This document shows, in pieces, positions 16,058 to 24,070 of a stretch of DNA of 64,000 nucleotides (the stretch's first letter is position 1; the number at the start of each line of letters is the position of its first letter). Source of the stretch: Paenochrobactrum glaciei (lineage in GTDB: Bacteria; Pseudomonadota; Alphaproteobacteria; Rhizobiales; Rhizobiaceae); assembly GCF_039522165.1 (NCBI RefSeq), contig NZ_BAAADE010000002.1, positions 62,001 through 126,000 of the forward strand. The letters run 5' to 3'. The notes beneath the pieces were generated by a model. That model was not told the origin of the DNA. It did not search any database and saw only the letters and a list, made by a program, of their open reading frames with translations. Position numbers and translations under genes: made by a program.

Positions 16058-16095
16058 AGCCCGCGATGTTATTCAAAACATCGCGGGCTTTTTTA
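16058..16095 (+). terminator. Terminator after the XRE-cupin regulator
   Basis: Perfect 13-bp stem AGCCCGCGATGTT (16058-16070) and AACATCGCGGGCT (16077-16089) followed by TTTTTT. Confidence 0.92.
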
Positions 16096-16109
16096 GTGCA
16101 ATTTTAAAA

Positions 16110-17363
16110 TCAGCCGTAGCGGGAAATGCCGATATCGGTCATATCGATTTCCGGTTTAACGCCGGAGATCATGTCGGCCAAAGCACGGCCGGAACCTGCG
16201 CCCATTGTCCAGCCCAGTGTACCATGGCCGGAGTTGATATAGACATTGTCATAGCGTGTGGCGCCGATGATCGGGGTTGAATCCGGTGTCATCGGGCGAA
16301 GGCCTGACCAATAGGTGGCTGCCTGCACATCGCCGCCGCCCGGGAAGAGGTCAGTGACGGACAATTCCAAGGTCGCACGACGATTGGCTGGCAGGTCTTT
16401 GCTGAAGCCGGACAATTCTGCCATGCCGCCAACGCGGATGCGGTCGCCAAGGCGGGTGATCGCGATCTTGTAGCTTTCATCCAGAATGGTCGAAACCGGT
16501 GCATTGTCTTCATTGATAATCGGCAGGGTCAGCGAATAGCCTTTTACCGGATAGATCGGAGCATTGAGGCCGAGGCTTTTAACCATTGCACGGGTATAGC
16601 TGCCCAGTGCCACGACAAAACGGTCGCTGGTGATGTTGCCCTGATCGGTTTCAACGGCAGTGACGCGGTCGCCGGACTTCAGGAAGGATTTGATGTTGAC
16701 GCCATATTGGAATTTGACGCCCAAGCCTTCGCAGATTTTAGCCAGCTCATTGGTGAATTTGAAGCAGTCACCGGTTTCGTCATTTGGCAAACGCAAACCG
16801 CCGACATATTTGTCTTTAACACGTGCCAGACTTGGCTCAGCCTGTGCGCAGCCTTCGCGGTCAAGCACTTCAAACGGTACGCCGTCTTTGCGAAGAACTT
16901 CCACATCTTTGCCGATGGCATCAAGCTGGGACTGCTCACGGAAAAGCTGCAACGTGCCCTGTGTGCGGTGATCATATTCAATGCCGGTATCAGCGCGCAG
17001 CTGAATGAGGCAATCACGGCTATATTCAGCAATGCGCACCATACGGGTTTTATTAACCGCATAACGACCGCCTGTGCAGTTGGCGAGCATCGACAACAGC
17101 CATGTGTACTGGAACGGATCAGCTGTCGGGCGGATGATCAATGGCGCATGTTTCATAAACAGCCATTTGGCAGCTTTGAACGGAATGCCCGGTGCAGCCC
17201 ACGGGGATGCATAGCCCGGTGAAATCTGACCGGCATTGGCAAAACTGGTTTCCAGTGCCGGACCGGTTTCGCGGTCAATCACGGTCACTTCATGACCGGC
17301 TTTAGCAAGATAATAGGCGGTGGAAACACCAACAACGCCGCTGCCTAAAATAGTAACTTTCAT
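16110..17363 (-). CDS. dadA: D-amino acid dehydrogenase small subunit
   Basis: FAD-dependent inner-membrane-associated dehydrogenase that oxidises D-alanine and other D-amino acids to 2-keto acids and ammonia, passing electrons to the quinone pool. It has 417 residues, the standard DadA length. The FAD-binding motif ILGSGVVGVSTAYYLAKAGH starts at residue 5, ending in the acidic VIDRE. Later family motifs include VVALGSYTRAMVKSLGL, YPVKGYSLTLP, YWSGLRPMTPDSTPIIG and NSGHGTLGWTMGAGSG. A ribosome binding site AAGGGG precedes the ATG. It lies 56 bases after alr on the same strand, forming an alr-dadA operon like E. coli dadAX with the order reversed. Confidence 0.95.
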   Translation of the reverse strand: MKVTILGSGVVGVSTAYYLAKAGHEVTVIDRETGPALETSFANAGQISPGYASPWAAPGIPFKAAKWLFMKHAPLIIRPTADPFQYTWLLSMLANCTGGRYAVNKTRMVRIAEYSRDCLIQLRADTGIEYDHRTQGTLQLFREQSQLDAIGKDVEVLRKDGVPFEVLDREGCAQAEPSLARVKDKYVGGLRLPNDETGDCFKFTNELAKICEGLGVKFQYGVNIKSFLKSGDRVTAVETDQGNITSDRFVVALGSYTRAMVKSLGLNAPIYPVKGYSLTLPIINEDNAPVSTILDESYKIAITRLGDRIRVGGMAELSGFSKDLPANRRATLELSVTDLFPGGGDVQAATYWSGLRPMTPDSTPIIGATRYDNVYINSGHGTLGWTMGAGSGRALADMISGVKPEIDMTDIGISRYG

Positions 17364-17419
17364 GGGATGACCCCTTTATTGCTTATAATTTAAACTGTTC
17401 AAATGCGGTTATCGGGCGC

Positions 17420-18547
17420 TTAATCAACATAGATACGTTGATAGCGGTGCCCCAGAGCTGTCAGAATTTCATAAGGGATAGTATCACAATCACGCGCGAC
17501 ATCTTGCAATGACTGATGCGGGCCGATCAGTTCGACCAGACTGCCGAGTGTGAGCGTGCCTTCGGGCAGATCGGTTACATCAAGAGTGATGCTGTCCATC
17601 GACACACGGCCAACGATTGGCAGTCGTGTATCACCATAAAAGGCGGAGCCTTTATTGCTTAAACTACGGAACCAGCCATCGGCATAACCAACGGCAATTG
17701 TGGCAATACGCATTGGTTTTGGTGTCACATAGGTGCAGCCATAGCCGACCGGTGTACCTTGAGGCACATTGCGCACCTGAATGACGCGGGCGGAAAGTTC
17801 TGCGACCGGCAAAATCGGATGGTTTGGCAGGTCAGGGCCAACACCATATAAAACTACACCCGGACGTGCCAGATTATAGTGGAAGCTTTTATCCTGAAAG
17901 CAACCGCCGGAATTGGCGAAAGCCACCGGCATTTTGGGCAGGCGTGCAATGGCTGCCTGCATGGTTTCAAGCTGCTTGGTGTTAAAAGCATTATTAAATT
18001 CGTCACCGACAGCCAGATGGCTGATGATGAATTTGATGTCGAGGTGATCCAGCAGATCAAGATGATCGGCTAAATGGTCAAGCTCTTCATGCGAGAGCCC
18101 CAGACGCGCCATGCCGGTATCAACCTGCAACAAAGCAGGCAATGTGACGCCGCGTTTGATGGCAAGCTTTTGCCAGTTGGTAAGCTGTTCCAGCGAATTG
18201 AGCACAGGAATAATTTGCGCATCGGCGCACGTTTCTTCGGTCTGTGGCTGCAAACCGTTGAGCACATAGAGTGTGGCATCATCTGCAAGCAATGGGCGCA
18301 GCTTAAGGGCTTCGCCCAGATGCGCCACAAAAAAGTCGCGACAGCCGGCCTGATAAAAGGCAGGCGCGACTTTATCGGCACCCAAGCCATAAGAATCGGC
18401 CTTCACCACAGCAGCAGCGCGTGTTGGTGCAATTTGCTTGGCAACAGCCTGATAATTATGGCGCAATGCCTTCAGGCTGATTGTCAGGATGCCGCCTGCA
18501 GCCAGATCATGTTCAGTAGTGGTAAGCTGCATTTTAGAAAGTGACAT
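17420..18547 (-). CDS. alr: Alanine racemase (probably catabolic)
   Basis: PLP-dependent interconversion of L- and D-alanine. It is 375 residues long, with the cofactor lysine Lys49 in VVKADSYGLG. The C-terminal beta-barrel domain carries PVGYGCTYV, with the second catalytic tyrosine, and TIAVGYADGW. Since dadA follows in the same operon, the enzyme most likely serves alanine catabolism (DadX role), though it could also supply D-alanine for peptidoglycan; whether the genome has a second alr is not visible here. The divergent Lrp-family gene and the repeated TTCGAATAT boxes between them point to Lrp-type control. Confidence 0.93.
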   Translation of the reverse strand: MSLSKMQLTTTEHDLAAGGILTISLKALRHNYQAVAKQIAPTRAAAVVKADSYGLGADKVAPAFYQAGCRDFFVAHLGEALKLRPLLADDATLYVLNGLQPQTEETCADAQIIPVLNSLEQLTNWQKLAIKRGVTLPALLQVDTGMARLGLSHEELDHLADHLDLLDHLDIKFIISHLAVGDEFNNAFNTKQLETMQAAIARLPKMPVAFANSGGCFQDKSFHYNLARPGVVLYGVGPDLPNHPILPVAELSARVIQVRNVPQGTPVGYGCTYVTPKPMRIATIAVGYADGWFRSLSNKGSAFYGDTRLPIVGRVSMDSITLDVTDLPEGTLTLGSLVELIGPHQSLQDVARDCDTIPYEILTALGHRYQRIYVD

Positions 18548-18600
18548 CGATCATGACCCTGACAGAACAGCAGTAAATTTTACTTATCACATTATGCTAG

Positions 18601-18640
18601 TCGAAGATCGTTCGAATATCTTTGCTATCTTTCGAATATT
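18601..18640. promoter_or_regulatory. Repeated TTCGAATAT boxes between alr and lrp-type gene
   Basis: TTCGAATAT occurs at 18611-18619 and 18631-18639, 20 bases apart start to start, with a related TCGAAGATC at 18601. Even spacing near two helical turns fits binding by an Lrp-family octamer; probable site for the regulator starting at 18696. Confidence 0.5.
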
Positions 18641-18695
18641 ATGCGATTTATAGTTCAAATTCAGGTGTTTTTCATCTTTTATTGGAAGATTATAC

Positions 18696-19166
18696 ATGCC
18701 GTCTCTGGATAGTATCGACCGTAATATCATCCGCAGCCTGCGCCGTGACGGGCGCATGACCAATAGTCAGCTGGCGGCTGAGGTGGGATTGTCGCAATCG
18801 GCTTGTTTGCGCCGTGTACAGATATTGGAGCAATCGGGCGTCATTCGAGGCTATACGGCGATTGTCGGTTCCACTGATGGTGATGAGCGTCTGGTGGCGA
18901 TTGTGCGTATTACGCTTGACCGGCAAACGGAGGAATATCTCAACCGTTTTGAAGAAGCGGTGCGCCGTCATCCTGAAATTCAGGAATGTTATTTGATGAC
19001 GGGGGATGCTGATTATATTTTGCGGGCGGAGGCAGAAAATGCCGCCGCCTATGAAATCATCCATAAGGAAATCTTGTCGCGCTTACCGGGTGTGGCGCGT
19101 ATTCATTCAAGCTTTTCAATCCGCACGGTCTTGCTGTCGAAAGCGCCGAGCCAGCAGCGGACGTGA
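18696..19166 (+). CDS. Lrp/AsnC-family regulator, probable regulator of alr-dadA
   Basis: A 156-residue Lrp/AsnC protein. The N-terminal helix-turn-helix spans about 4-60 (LDSIDRNIIRSLRRDGR, LAAEVGLSQSACLRRVQILE), followed by the amino-acid-binding RAM domain (about 65-145: VAIVRITL, ECYLMTGDADYIL, ILSRLPGVARIHSSF). Proteins of this family bind an amino acid and activate or repress nearby metabolic genes. Divergent placement from alr-dadA makes alanine-responsive control of that operon the best guess, parallel to Lrp control of E. coli dadAX. It converges on lldD with only 11 bases between stops and no terminator in the gap. Confidence 0.9.
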   Translation: MPSLDSIDRNIIRSLRRDGRMTNSQLAAEVGLSQSACLRRVQILEQSGVIRGYTAIVGSTDGDERLVAIVRITLDRQTEEYLNRFEEAVRRHPEIQECYLMTGDADYILRAEAENAAAYEIIHKEILSRLPGVARIHSSFSIRTVLLSKAPSQQRT

Positions 19167-19177
19167 AGAAAACCCGT

Positions 19178-20326
19178 TCACTCCCACGGGTTAACCTGCA
19201 AAATTGAGCGGTCAATGGTTTCAATATCGCGCTTGCCGCAAAGTGCCATGCTGATATCCAGCTCATTGCGGATAATCTCAAGCGCTAGTGTGACACCTTC
19301 TTTGCCCATGGCACCAAGGCCATAAAGAAAAGGCCGACCGATAAAAGTGCTGCGCGCTCCAAGGGCACGTGCTTTCAACACGTCCTGACCGGAGCGAATA
19401 CCGCCATCCATATGAATTTCAATTTGGTGACCAACGGCATCAACAATTTTCGACAGCATGGAAATGGATGAGCAGGCACCATCCAATTGTCTGCCACCGT
19501 GATTGGAAACAACAATCGCATCGGCACCGGTTTTAGCGGCCATACGGGCATCTTCCACATCCAAAATGCCTTTGAGGATGAGTTTCCCGCCCCATTGCTC
19601 TTTGATCCATTCCACATCACTCCAATTGAGCTGCGGGTCAAATTGTTCGGCTGTCCAAACTGCAAGCGAGGATAGATCGGTGACGTTTTTGGCGTGTCCG
19701 GCAATATTGCGGAAGGTGCGGCGCTTGGTTCCGAGCATTTTAACACACCAGCCGGGGCGCGTTGCCATTTGCCAGATGTGATGCGGGGTAAATTTTGGCG
19801 GAGTGGAAAGGCCGTTGCGCAAATCTTTATGGCGCTGGCCTAAAATCTGCAAATCAAGCGTTAGCACAAGCGCTGAGCATTTTGCCGCTTTGGCACGTTC
19901 AATCAGGCTTTTAACAAAGTCGCGGTCGCGCATCACATAGAGCTGAAACCAAAATGGCTTGGTGGTAACCGATGCCACGTCCTCAATCGAACAAACGCTC
20001 ATCGTGGAAAGCGTAAACGGCACACCAAAAGCTTCTGCTGCCTGAGCTGCCAGCATTTCGCCATCGGCATGTTGCATGCCGGTGAGACCGGTTGGCGCAA
20101 GTGCCACCGGCATTGCCACCTTTTCACCAATCATGGTGGTTGCAAGGGAGCGGTTGGTCATATCGACAAGCACGCGCTGGCGCAGCTTTATCTTTTTGAA
20201 GTCGTCTTCATTGGCTTGATAGGTCGATTGGGTAAAAGCGCCGGAATCCGCATAATCAAAAAACATTTTCGGAACCCGCCGGCGGGCAAGTTCTTTCAGG
20301 TCTGCGATTTCCAGTATTTGCCCCAT
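19178..20326 (-). CDS. lldD: L-lactate dehydrogenase (FMN-dependent, quinone-linked)
   Basis: FMN enzyme of the 2-hydroxyacid oxidase family that oxidises L-lactate to pyruvate at the inner membrane. It has 382 residues from the chosen start, matching LldD (about 380). Motifs are RRRVPKMFFDYADSGAF at the N-terminus, PVALAPTGLTGMQHADGE, FWFQLYV, LVLTLDLQILGQR and the active-site IVVSNHGGRQLDG, with the catalytic His, followed by HMDGGIRSGQDVLKA. The frame is open to 20407, but ATG 20326 has AAGGGG upstream and gives the family N-terminus MGQILEIADLKELA. It stands alone here without lldR or lldP neighbours. Pyruvate produced could feed the nearby transaminase. Confidence 0.93.
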   Translation of the reverse strand: MGQILEIADLKELARRRVPKMFFDYADSGAFTQSTYQANEDDFKKIKLRQRVLVDMTNRSLATTMIGEKVAMPVALAPTGLTGMQHADGEMLAAQAAEAFGVPFTLSTMSVCSIEDVASVTTKPFWFQLYVMRDRDFVKSLIERAKAAKCSALVLTLDLQILGQRHKDLRNGLSTPPKFTPHHIWQMATRPGWCVKMLGTKRRTFRNIAGHAKNVTDLSSLAVWTAEQFDPQLNWSDVEWIKEQWGGKLILKGILDVEDARMAAKTGADAIVVSNHGGRQLDGACSSISMLSKIVDAVGHQIEIHMDGGIRSGQDVLKARALGARSTFIGRPFLYGLGAMGKEGVTLALEIIRNELDISMALCGKRDIETIDRSILQVNPWE

Positions 20327-20463
20327 AGTATCCACCCCTTTTTCTAAAATAGTCTTTAGAGAAACATGGATAGCATTAATTGCCAATATGGATAAACTAC
20401 TATTCAATGAAGATAATTACTGGCAAAGTAATAGCCGGACGGGACGTATAAAGAGGGAAGAGC

Positions 20464-22779
20464 ATGAGCAAGTGCAACGGCAAAACCGACTTTATCGGCA
20501 AGGCTTCCAAAGCCGCTGGCGGATGGGGTGCGCTTAAAAGCTCAGGCAAGCAAATCTTGCAAAGCGGTGCTGCTCTTACCAATGTCCGTACCATGCTGAA
20601 AGCTAATCAGCCCAATGGCTTTGATTGTCCGGGCTGTGCTTGGGGCGATCCGGAACATGGCTCTTCTTTTGAATTTTGCGAAAATGGCGTGAAGGCGGTT
20701 GCATGGGAAGCCACGGGACGGCGCACCACACCAAAGTTTTTTGCAACCCATACGGTCAGTGAATTGCAGGGCTGGACGGATTATGATCTGGAACATACCG
20801 GCCGCTTGACGCATCCCATGCGCTATAATGCACAGACGGATCAATATGAAGCGATTGACTGGGAAGAGGCTTTTGCTGAAATCGGCGCGACTTTAGCCGC
20901 ACTTGATAGCCCGCATCGCGCAGAGTTTTACACATCCGGTCGTGCGTCCAATGAGGCGGCTTTTCTTTATCAACTATTCGTCCGTGCTTATGGCACCAAT
21001 AATTTTCCTGATTGCTCTAATATGTGCCACGAGGCCAGCGGTGTTGCACTGAAACAGTCGATCGGTGTGGGTAAAGGCACAGTGCTGCTGGAGGATTTTG
21101 AAAAAGCTGATGCCATTTTTGTGGTCGGCCAAAATCCGGGCACCAATCATCCGCGTATGCTGGCTGATTTGCGCCGTGCCGCCGAGCGAGGGGCGCATGT
21201 TGTGGTGCTTAATCCGGTGCGCGAGCGTGGATTAGAGCGGTTTTCTGATCCGCAAAACAAGTTGGAAATGATTACCGGCGGTAGCGAAGCGATTGCCAGT
21301 GATTATCTGCAACCGCGTTTAGGCGGTGATCTGGCAGCTTTTCGCGGCATGGCAAAAGCAGTCTTTGCCGCTGATGAGGAAGCATTGGCGAGCGGTGAGA
21401 AATCCGTGCTGGATCATGCATTTTTGAGCAAGCATACGGTTGAATTTGAAGCTTATCGTGCTGCGGTGGAGGCGACCGGCTGGGAGGCGATTGAAGATCA
21501 GTCTGGCCTGACGCGGGCACAGCTTGAAAATGCCGCTCAGATTTATCTTCGTTCCCGTAATGTCATTACCACATGGGCGATGGGAATTACCCAGCATCGC
21601 CATTCGGTGATTACCATCCGCGAGATTACCAATTTCATGATGTTGCGCGGGCATATCGGGCGGGAGGGTGCCGGACTTTGTCCGGTGCGCGGCCACTCCA
21701 ATGTGCAGGGCGACCGCACTGTCGGCATTAATGAAAAACCGTCGCAAGCTTTTCTTGATGCCTTGGAGCGTGAGTTTAATTTTGAAGTGCCGCGCACTGA
21801 GGGGCATAATGTGCTGGGCGCGATTGGTGCGATGCTGGATGGCAGCGCTAAAGTTTTCATTGGTCTGGGCGGTAACTTTGCCCGCGCCACGCCGGATAGT
21901 CCGGTGATTGCCAAAGCATTGAGCGGTCTGGATCTGACCGTACATGTGGCCACCAAGCTTAATCATTCGCATCTTTTGCCGGGCAAAAATTCTTATATTC
22001 TGCCATGTCTGGGACGCACTGAGATTGATATGAACTCCAAGGGTGTGGCGCAGATTGTAACGGTCGAAGATTCCATGAGCATGGTGCATGGTTCTGGTGG
22101 TATCAATCAACCGGCATCAAAATTACTGCGTTCGGAAATAGCTATCGTTGCAGGTATTGCCAATGCCACTTTGGGAGCCAAGCCGGTCAATTGGCTGGAA
22201 TTAGCCGATGATTATGATCTGATCCGCGATCATATTGAACGGGTTCTGCCCGATTTTTATGATTTTAATACACGGGTGCGGGTGCCGCGTGGCTTCCATT
22301 TGCGCAACAGTGCGGCGGAACGCGAATGGAACACGCCAAGCGGCAAAGCCACTTTTTGGACGGGTGCGATGCCGGAGGCGGTGGAACATCAGCAGGCGCG
22401 TGGTGTTGCTGGCCAGTATGTGCTGCAAACCTTCCGCAGTCACGACCAGTATAATACCACCATTTACGGTATGGATGATCGCTATCGCGGTGTTTATGGC
22501 GAGCGACAGGTGGTGTTTGTCAATCCGGCTGATATGGCAGAAATCGGCGTGGAAGCCGGAGACAGAGCCGATATTATCGGCCAGTTTGATGATGGCATTG
22601 AGCGTGTGGCTGAGAATTTCCGCTTTGTGCCTTATGATATTCCGCGCGGCTGTGTGGCTGGTTATTATCCGGAAATGAACGTGCTGGTGCCTTTGGCAAG
22701 TGCTGGCGATGAAAGCTATACGCCGACATCGAAATCGGTGATTGTCACATTCCGCAAAAACACAAAGCTTGCCGCATGA
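20464..22779 (+). CDS. Molybdopterin oxidoreductase, FdhF/YdeP family
   Basis: A 771-residue molybdopterin-guanine-dinucleotide enzyme of the YdeP subgroup of formate dehydrogenase-like proteins; the substrate of this group is unsettled. The N-terminus has CPGC (Cys55, Cys58) and Cys72, not the full four-Cys cluster motif of FdhF. The molybdenum ligand position has Cys188 in SNMCHEASG, aligned with the selenocysteine-His of E. coli FdhF. Cofactor-binding segments include VVGQNPGTNHPRML, MGITQHRHSV, GLGGNFARATPD and a C-terminal domain (QTFRSHDQYNTTIYGMDDRYRG). No signal peptide, so cytoplasmic. The gene overlaps its downstream small partner by 4 bases (ATGA). YdeP has been linked to acid resistance in E. 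coli; that role is not shown here. Confidence 0.85.
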   Translation: MSKCNGKTDFIGKASKAAGGWGALKSSGKQILQSGAALTNVRTMLKANQPNGFDCPGCAWGDPEHGSSFEFCENGVKAVAWEATGRRTTPKFFATHTVSELQGWTDYDLEHTGRLTHPMRYNAQTDQYEAIDWEEAFAEIGATLAALDSPHRAEFYTSGRASNEAAFLYQLFVRAYGTNNFPDCSNMCHEASGVALKQSIGVGKGTVLLEDFEKADAIFVVGQNPGTNHPRMLADLRRAAERGAHVVVLNPVRERGLERFSDPQNKLEMITGGSEAIASDYLQPRLGGDLAAFRGMAKAVFAADEEALASGEKSVLDHAFLSKHTVEFEAYRAAVEATGWEAIEDQSGLTRAQLENAAQIYLRSRNVITTWAMGITQHRHSVITIREITNFMMLRGHIGREGAGLCPVRGHSNVQGDRTVGINEKPSQAFLDALEREFNFEVPRTEGHNVLGAIGAMLDGSAKVFIGLGGNFARATPDSPVIAKALSGLDLTVHVATKLNHSHLLPGKNSYILPCLGRTEIDMNSKGVAQIVTVEDSMSMVHGSGGINQPASKLLRSEIAIVAGIANATLGAKPVNWLELADDYDLIRDHIERVLPDFYDFNTRVRVPRGFHLRNSAAEREWNTPSGKATFWTGAMPEAVEHQQARGVAGQYVLQTFRSHDQYNTTIYGMDDRYRGVYGERQVVFVNPADMAEIGVEAGDRADIIGQFDDGIERVAENFRFVPYDIPRGCVAGYYPEMNVLVPLASAGDESYTPTSKSVIVTFRKNTKLAA

Positions 22780-23120
22780 GCGAGCACGAGGAAGTTTCGA
22801 CAGAACTCTCAGATACAATTCAACTATCTGATTTAACACGGCATTTTATTGCGCTTGTTGAAACAATCGAAGCAAAAGACCTGCCTTTGACACGTCTGGG
22901 CGCGGGTATTGTGGCGGCCTTGTTGCTTGACGGAGCGCATGACAGCCGCACATTTGCGCGGCTTTTTGAAATTGAACATGCGCTGGTGCTGCGGGAACTG
23001 GCCTATCTGGCTGCCATTGACGGTTTTTTGACCGTTACCCACCGCGATGAGCGCACGCAGCGCAGCTTTTATATTTTAAGTGACAGGGGTGAAAAGCTCA
23101 AAGCACAATTGATTATCTGA
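22776..23120 (+). CDS. Small protein translationally coupled to the YdeP-type oxidoreductase
   Basis: A 114-residue protein I cannot name. It starts in the last codon of the oxidoreductase (ATGA overlap), so the two are probably made together. No membrane segment or signal peptide. The N-terminal ~20 residues are acidic. The part from about 45 to 110 reads like a winged-helix domain (AAYLLL-type helix, ARLFEIEHALVLRELAYLAAIDGFLTVTHRDERTQRSFYILSDRGEKLK), with the wing pattern of MarR/PadR-like folds. It may be an accessory or maturation factor, or a small regulator of the enzyme; both are inference. Confidence 0.65.
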   Translation: MSEHEEVSTELSDTIQLSDLTRHFIALVETIEAKDLPLTRLGAGIVAALLLDGAHDSRTFARLFEIEHALVLRELAYLAAIDGFLTVTHRDERTQRSFYILSDRGEKLKAQLII

Positions 23121-23152
23121 CTTGTGAAAATGAAAACAGCCCTTGCTAAATG

Positions 23153-23186
23153 GTTCCATACAGGTTCTATTTAGCCATCATGGAAC
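23153..23186. promoter_or_regulatory. Inverted repeat over the GntR gene start
   Basis: GTTCCAT (23153-23159) and ATGGAAC (23180-23186) are exact inverted copies, and the second contains the likely ATG. Candidate autoregulatory operator or start-codon hairpin. Confidence 0.35.
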
Positions 23187-23959
23187 AGGTCATTTTAAAA
23201 GAAGCAATTGAACTTACGGGCTTGCGCGAGCAGGAACGCAGCGGTCCGCTTTATAAACATCTGGCATCTGTTCTCAAAAAGCTTATCCAGCAAGATGTTT
23301 TGCCTGCCGGCAGTGCTCTGCCGCCGGAGCGCGAATTGGCAGAAATGCTCGATATCGGGCGTGTTACAGTGCGTAGTGCTTATAAGATTTTGGCCGATCA
23401 GCGTTTGATTGAAACGCGCCACGGCAGTGGTCGTTTTATTGCCGAGCGTCCGGCGCGTATCAGTCAGCCTTTATGGAAGCTGACATCTTTTTCGCAAGCC
23501 ATTCTGGCGCGTGGCAAACAGCCTGAAGCTAAAACGCTTGATATCAAAATTGACTATCCGAGTGCGGATGAAGCTCAGATTTTACAAATTGAACGCAGCG
23601 CCCAGATTGTACGTTTGCATCGTTTGCGGTTGGTGGATCAAATGCCATTGGCACTGGAATGGGCGGTTGTGCCACGCCATTATTTAGGCGATGAGCTTGA
23701 TAATATCCGTTCGCTTTATAAGGCTTTTATGGCGCAGGGCTATGAGCCGGTGCGGGCGCAGCAGCGCTTTCAGGCGGTGGCGCTGGATACGAAAAATGCC
23801 CAGCTTCTAAAAACACCACCCAATGCACCAGCCTTGCTGATTGAGCGGGTGTCATATCTGGCAACGGGTGAAGTGGTGGAGCTCACACGCACAATGTATC
23901 GCGGTGATGCCTATGATTTTGTCGCAGAACTTAGCATCGACGAACATCACGACCGATAA
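23180..23959 (+). CDS. GntR-family regulator with UTRA effector domain (HutC subfamily)
   Basis: Transcriptional regulator of about 259 residues. The winged helix-turn-helix comes first (YKHLASVLKKLIQQDVLPAGSALPPERELAEMLDIGRVTVRSAYKILADQRLIETRHGSGRFI). The UTRA effector-binding domain follows, from about residue 85 to the end (VRLHRLRLVDQMPLALEWAVVP, LLIERVSYLATGEVVELTRTMYRGDAYDFV). Members sense small metabolites such as amino sugars or urocanate. The effector here is not evident, and no sugar transport genes are adjacent. The ATG at 23180 is preferred over 23150 because the family begins shortly before the HTH; neither has a clear ribosome binding site. purU follows 111 bases later on the same strand. 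Confidence 0.85.
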   Translation: MEQVILKEAIELTGLREQERSGPLYKHLASVLKKLIQQDVLPAGSALPPERELAEMLDIGRVTVRSAYKILADQRLIETRHGSGRFIAERPARISQPLWKLTSFSQAILARGKQPEAKTLDIKIDYPSADEAQILQIERSAQIVRLHRLRLVDQMPLALEWAVVPRHYLGDELDNIRSLYKAFMAQGYEPVRAQQRFQAVALDTKNAQLLKTPPNAPALLIERVSYLATGEVVELTRTMYRGDAYDFVAELSIDEHHDR

Positions 23960-24070
23960 ATTTTCCAAGATTACTCTTGCGGGTGCAATGTGGGCAGTGC
24001 ATTACAGCTGCCATGCAATTTCGCATAGCGCTCCGGGTGGAGGAGTGTGGGGTTTTATTGAGGAAATGAA

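Noticed and set aside
18611..18620. GTTCGAATATC as a tRNA T-loop
   Set aside because: No acceptor or anticodon stem around it; it is part of a repeated regulatory box.
21319..22110. 263-codon open frame opposite the YdeP-type oxidoreductase
   Set aside because: Antisense to a strongly conserved enzyme, no ribosome binding site, no recognisable domain.
20464..22779. Selenocysteine-containing formate dehydrogenase
   Set aside because: The position is an ordinary Cys codon (Cys188), there is no in-frame TGA, and the N-terminal cluster motif is incomplete.
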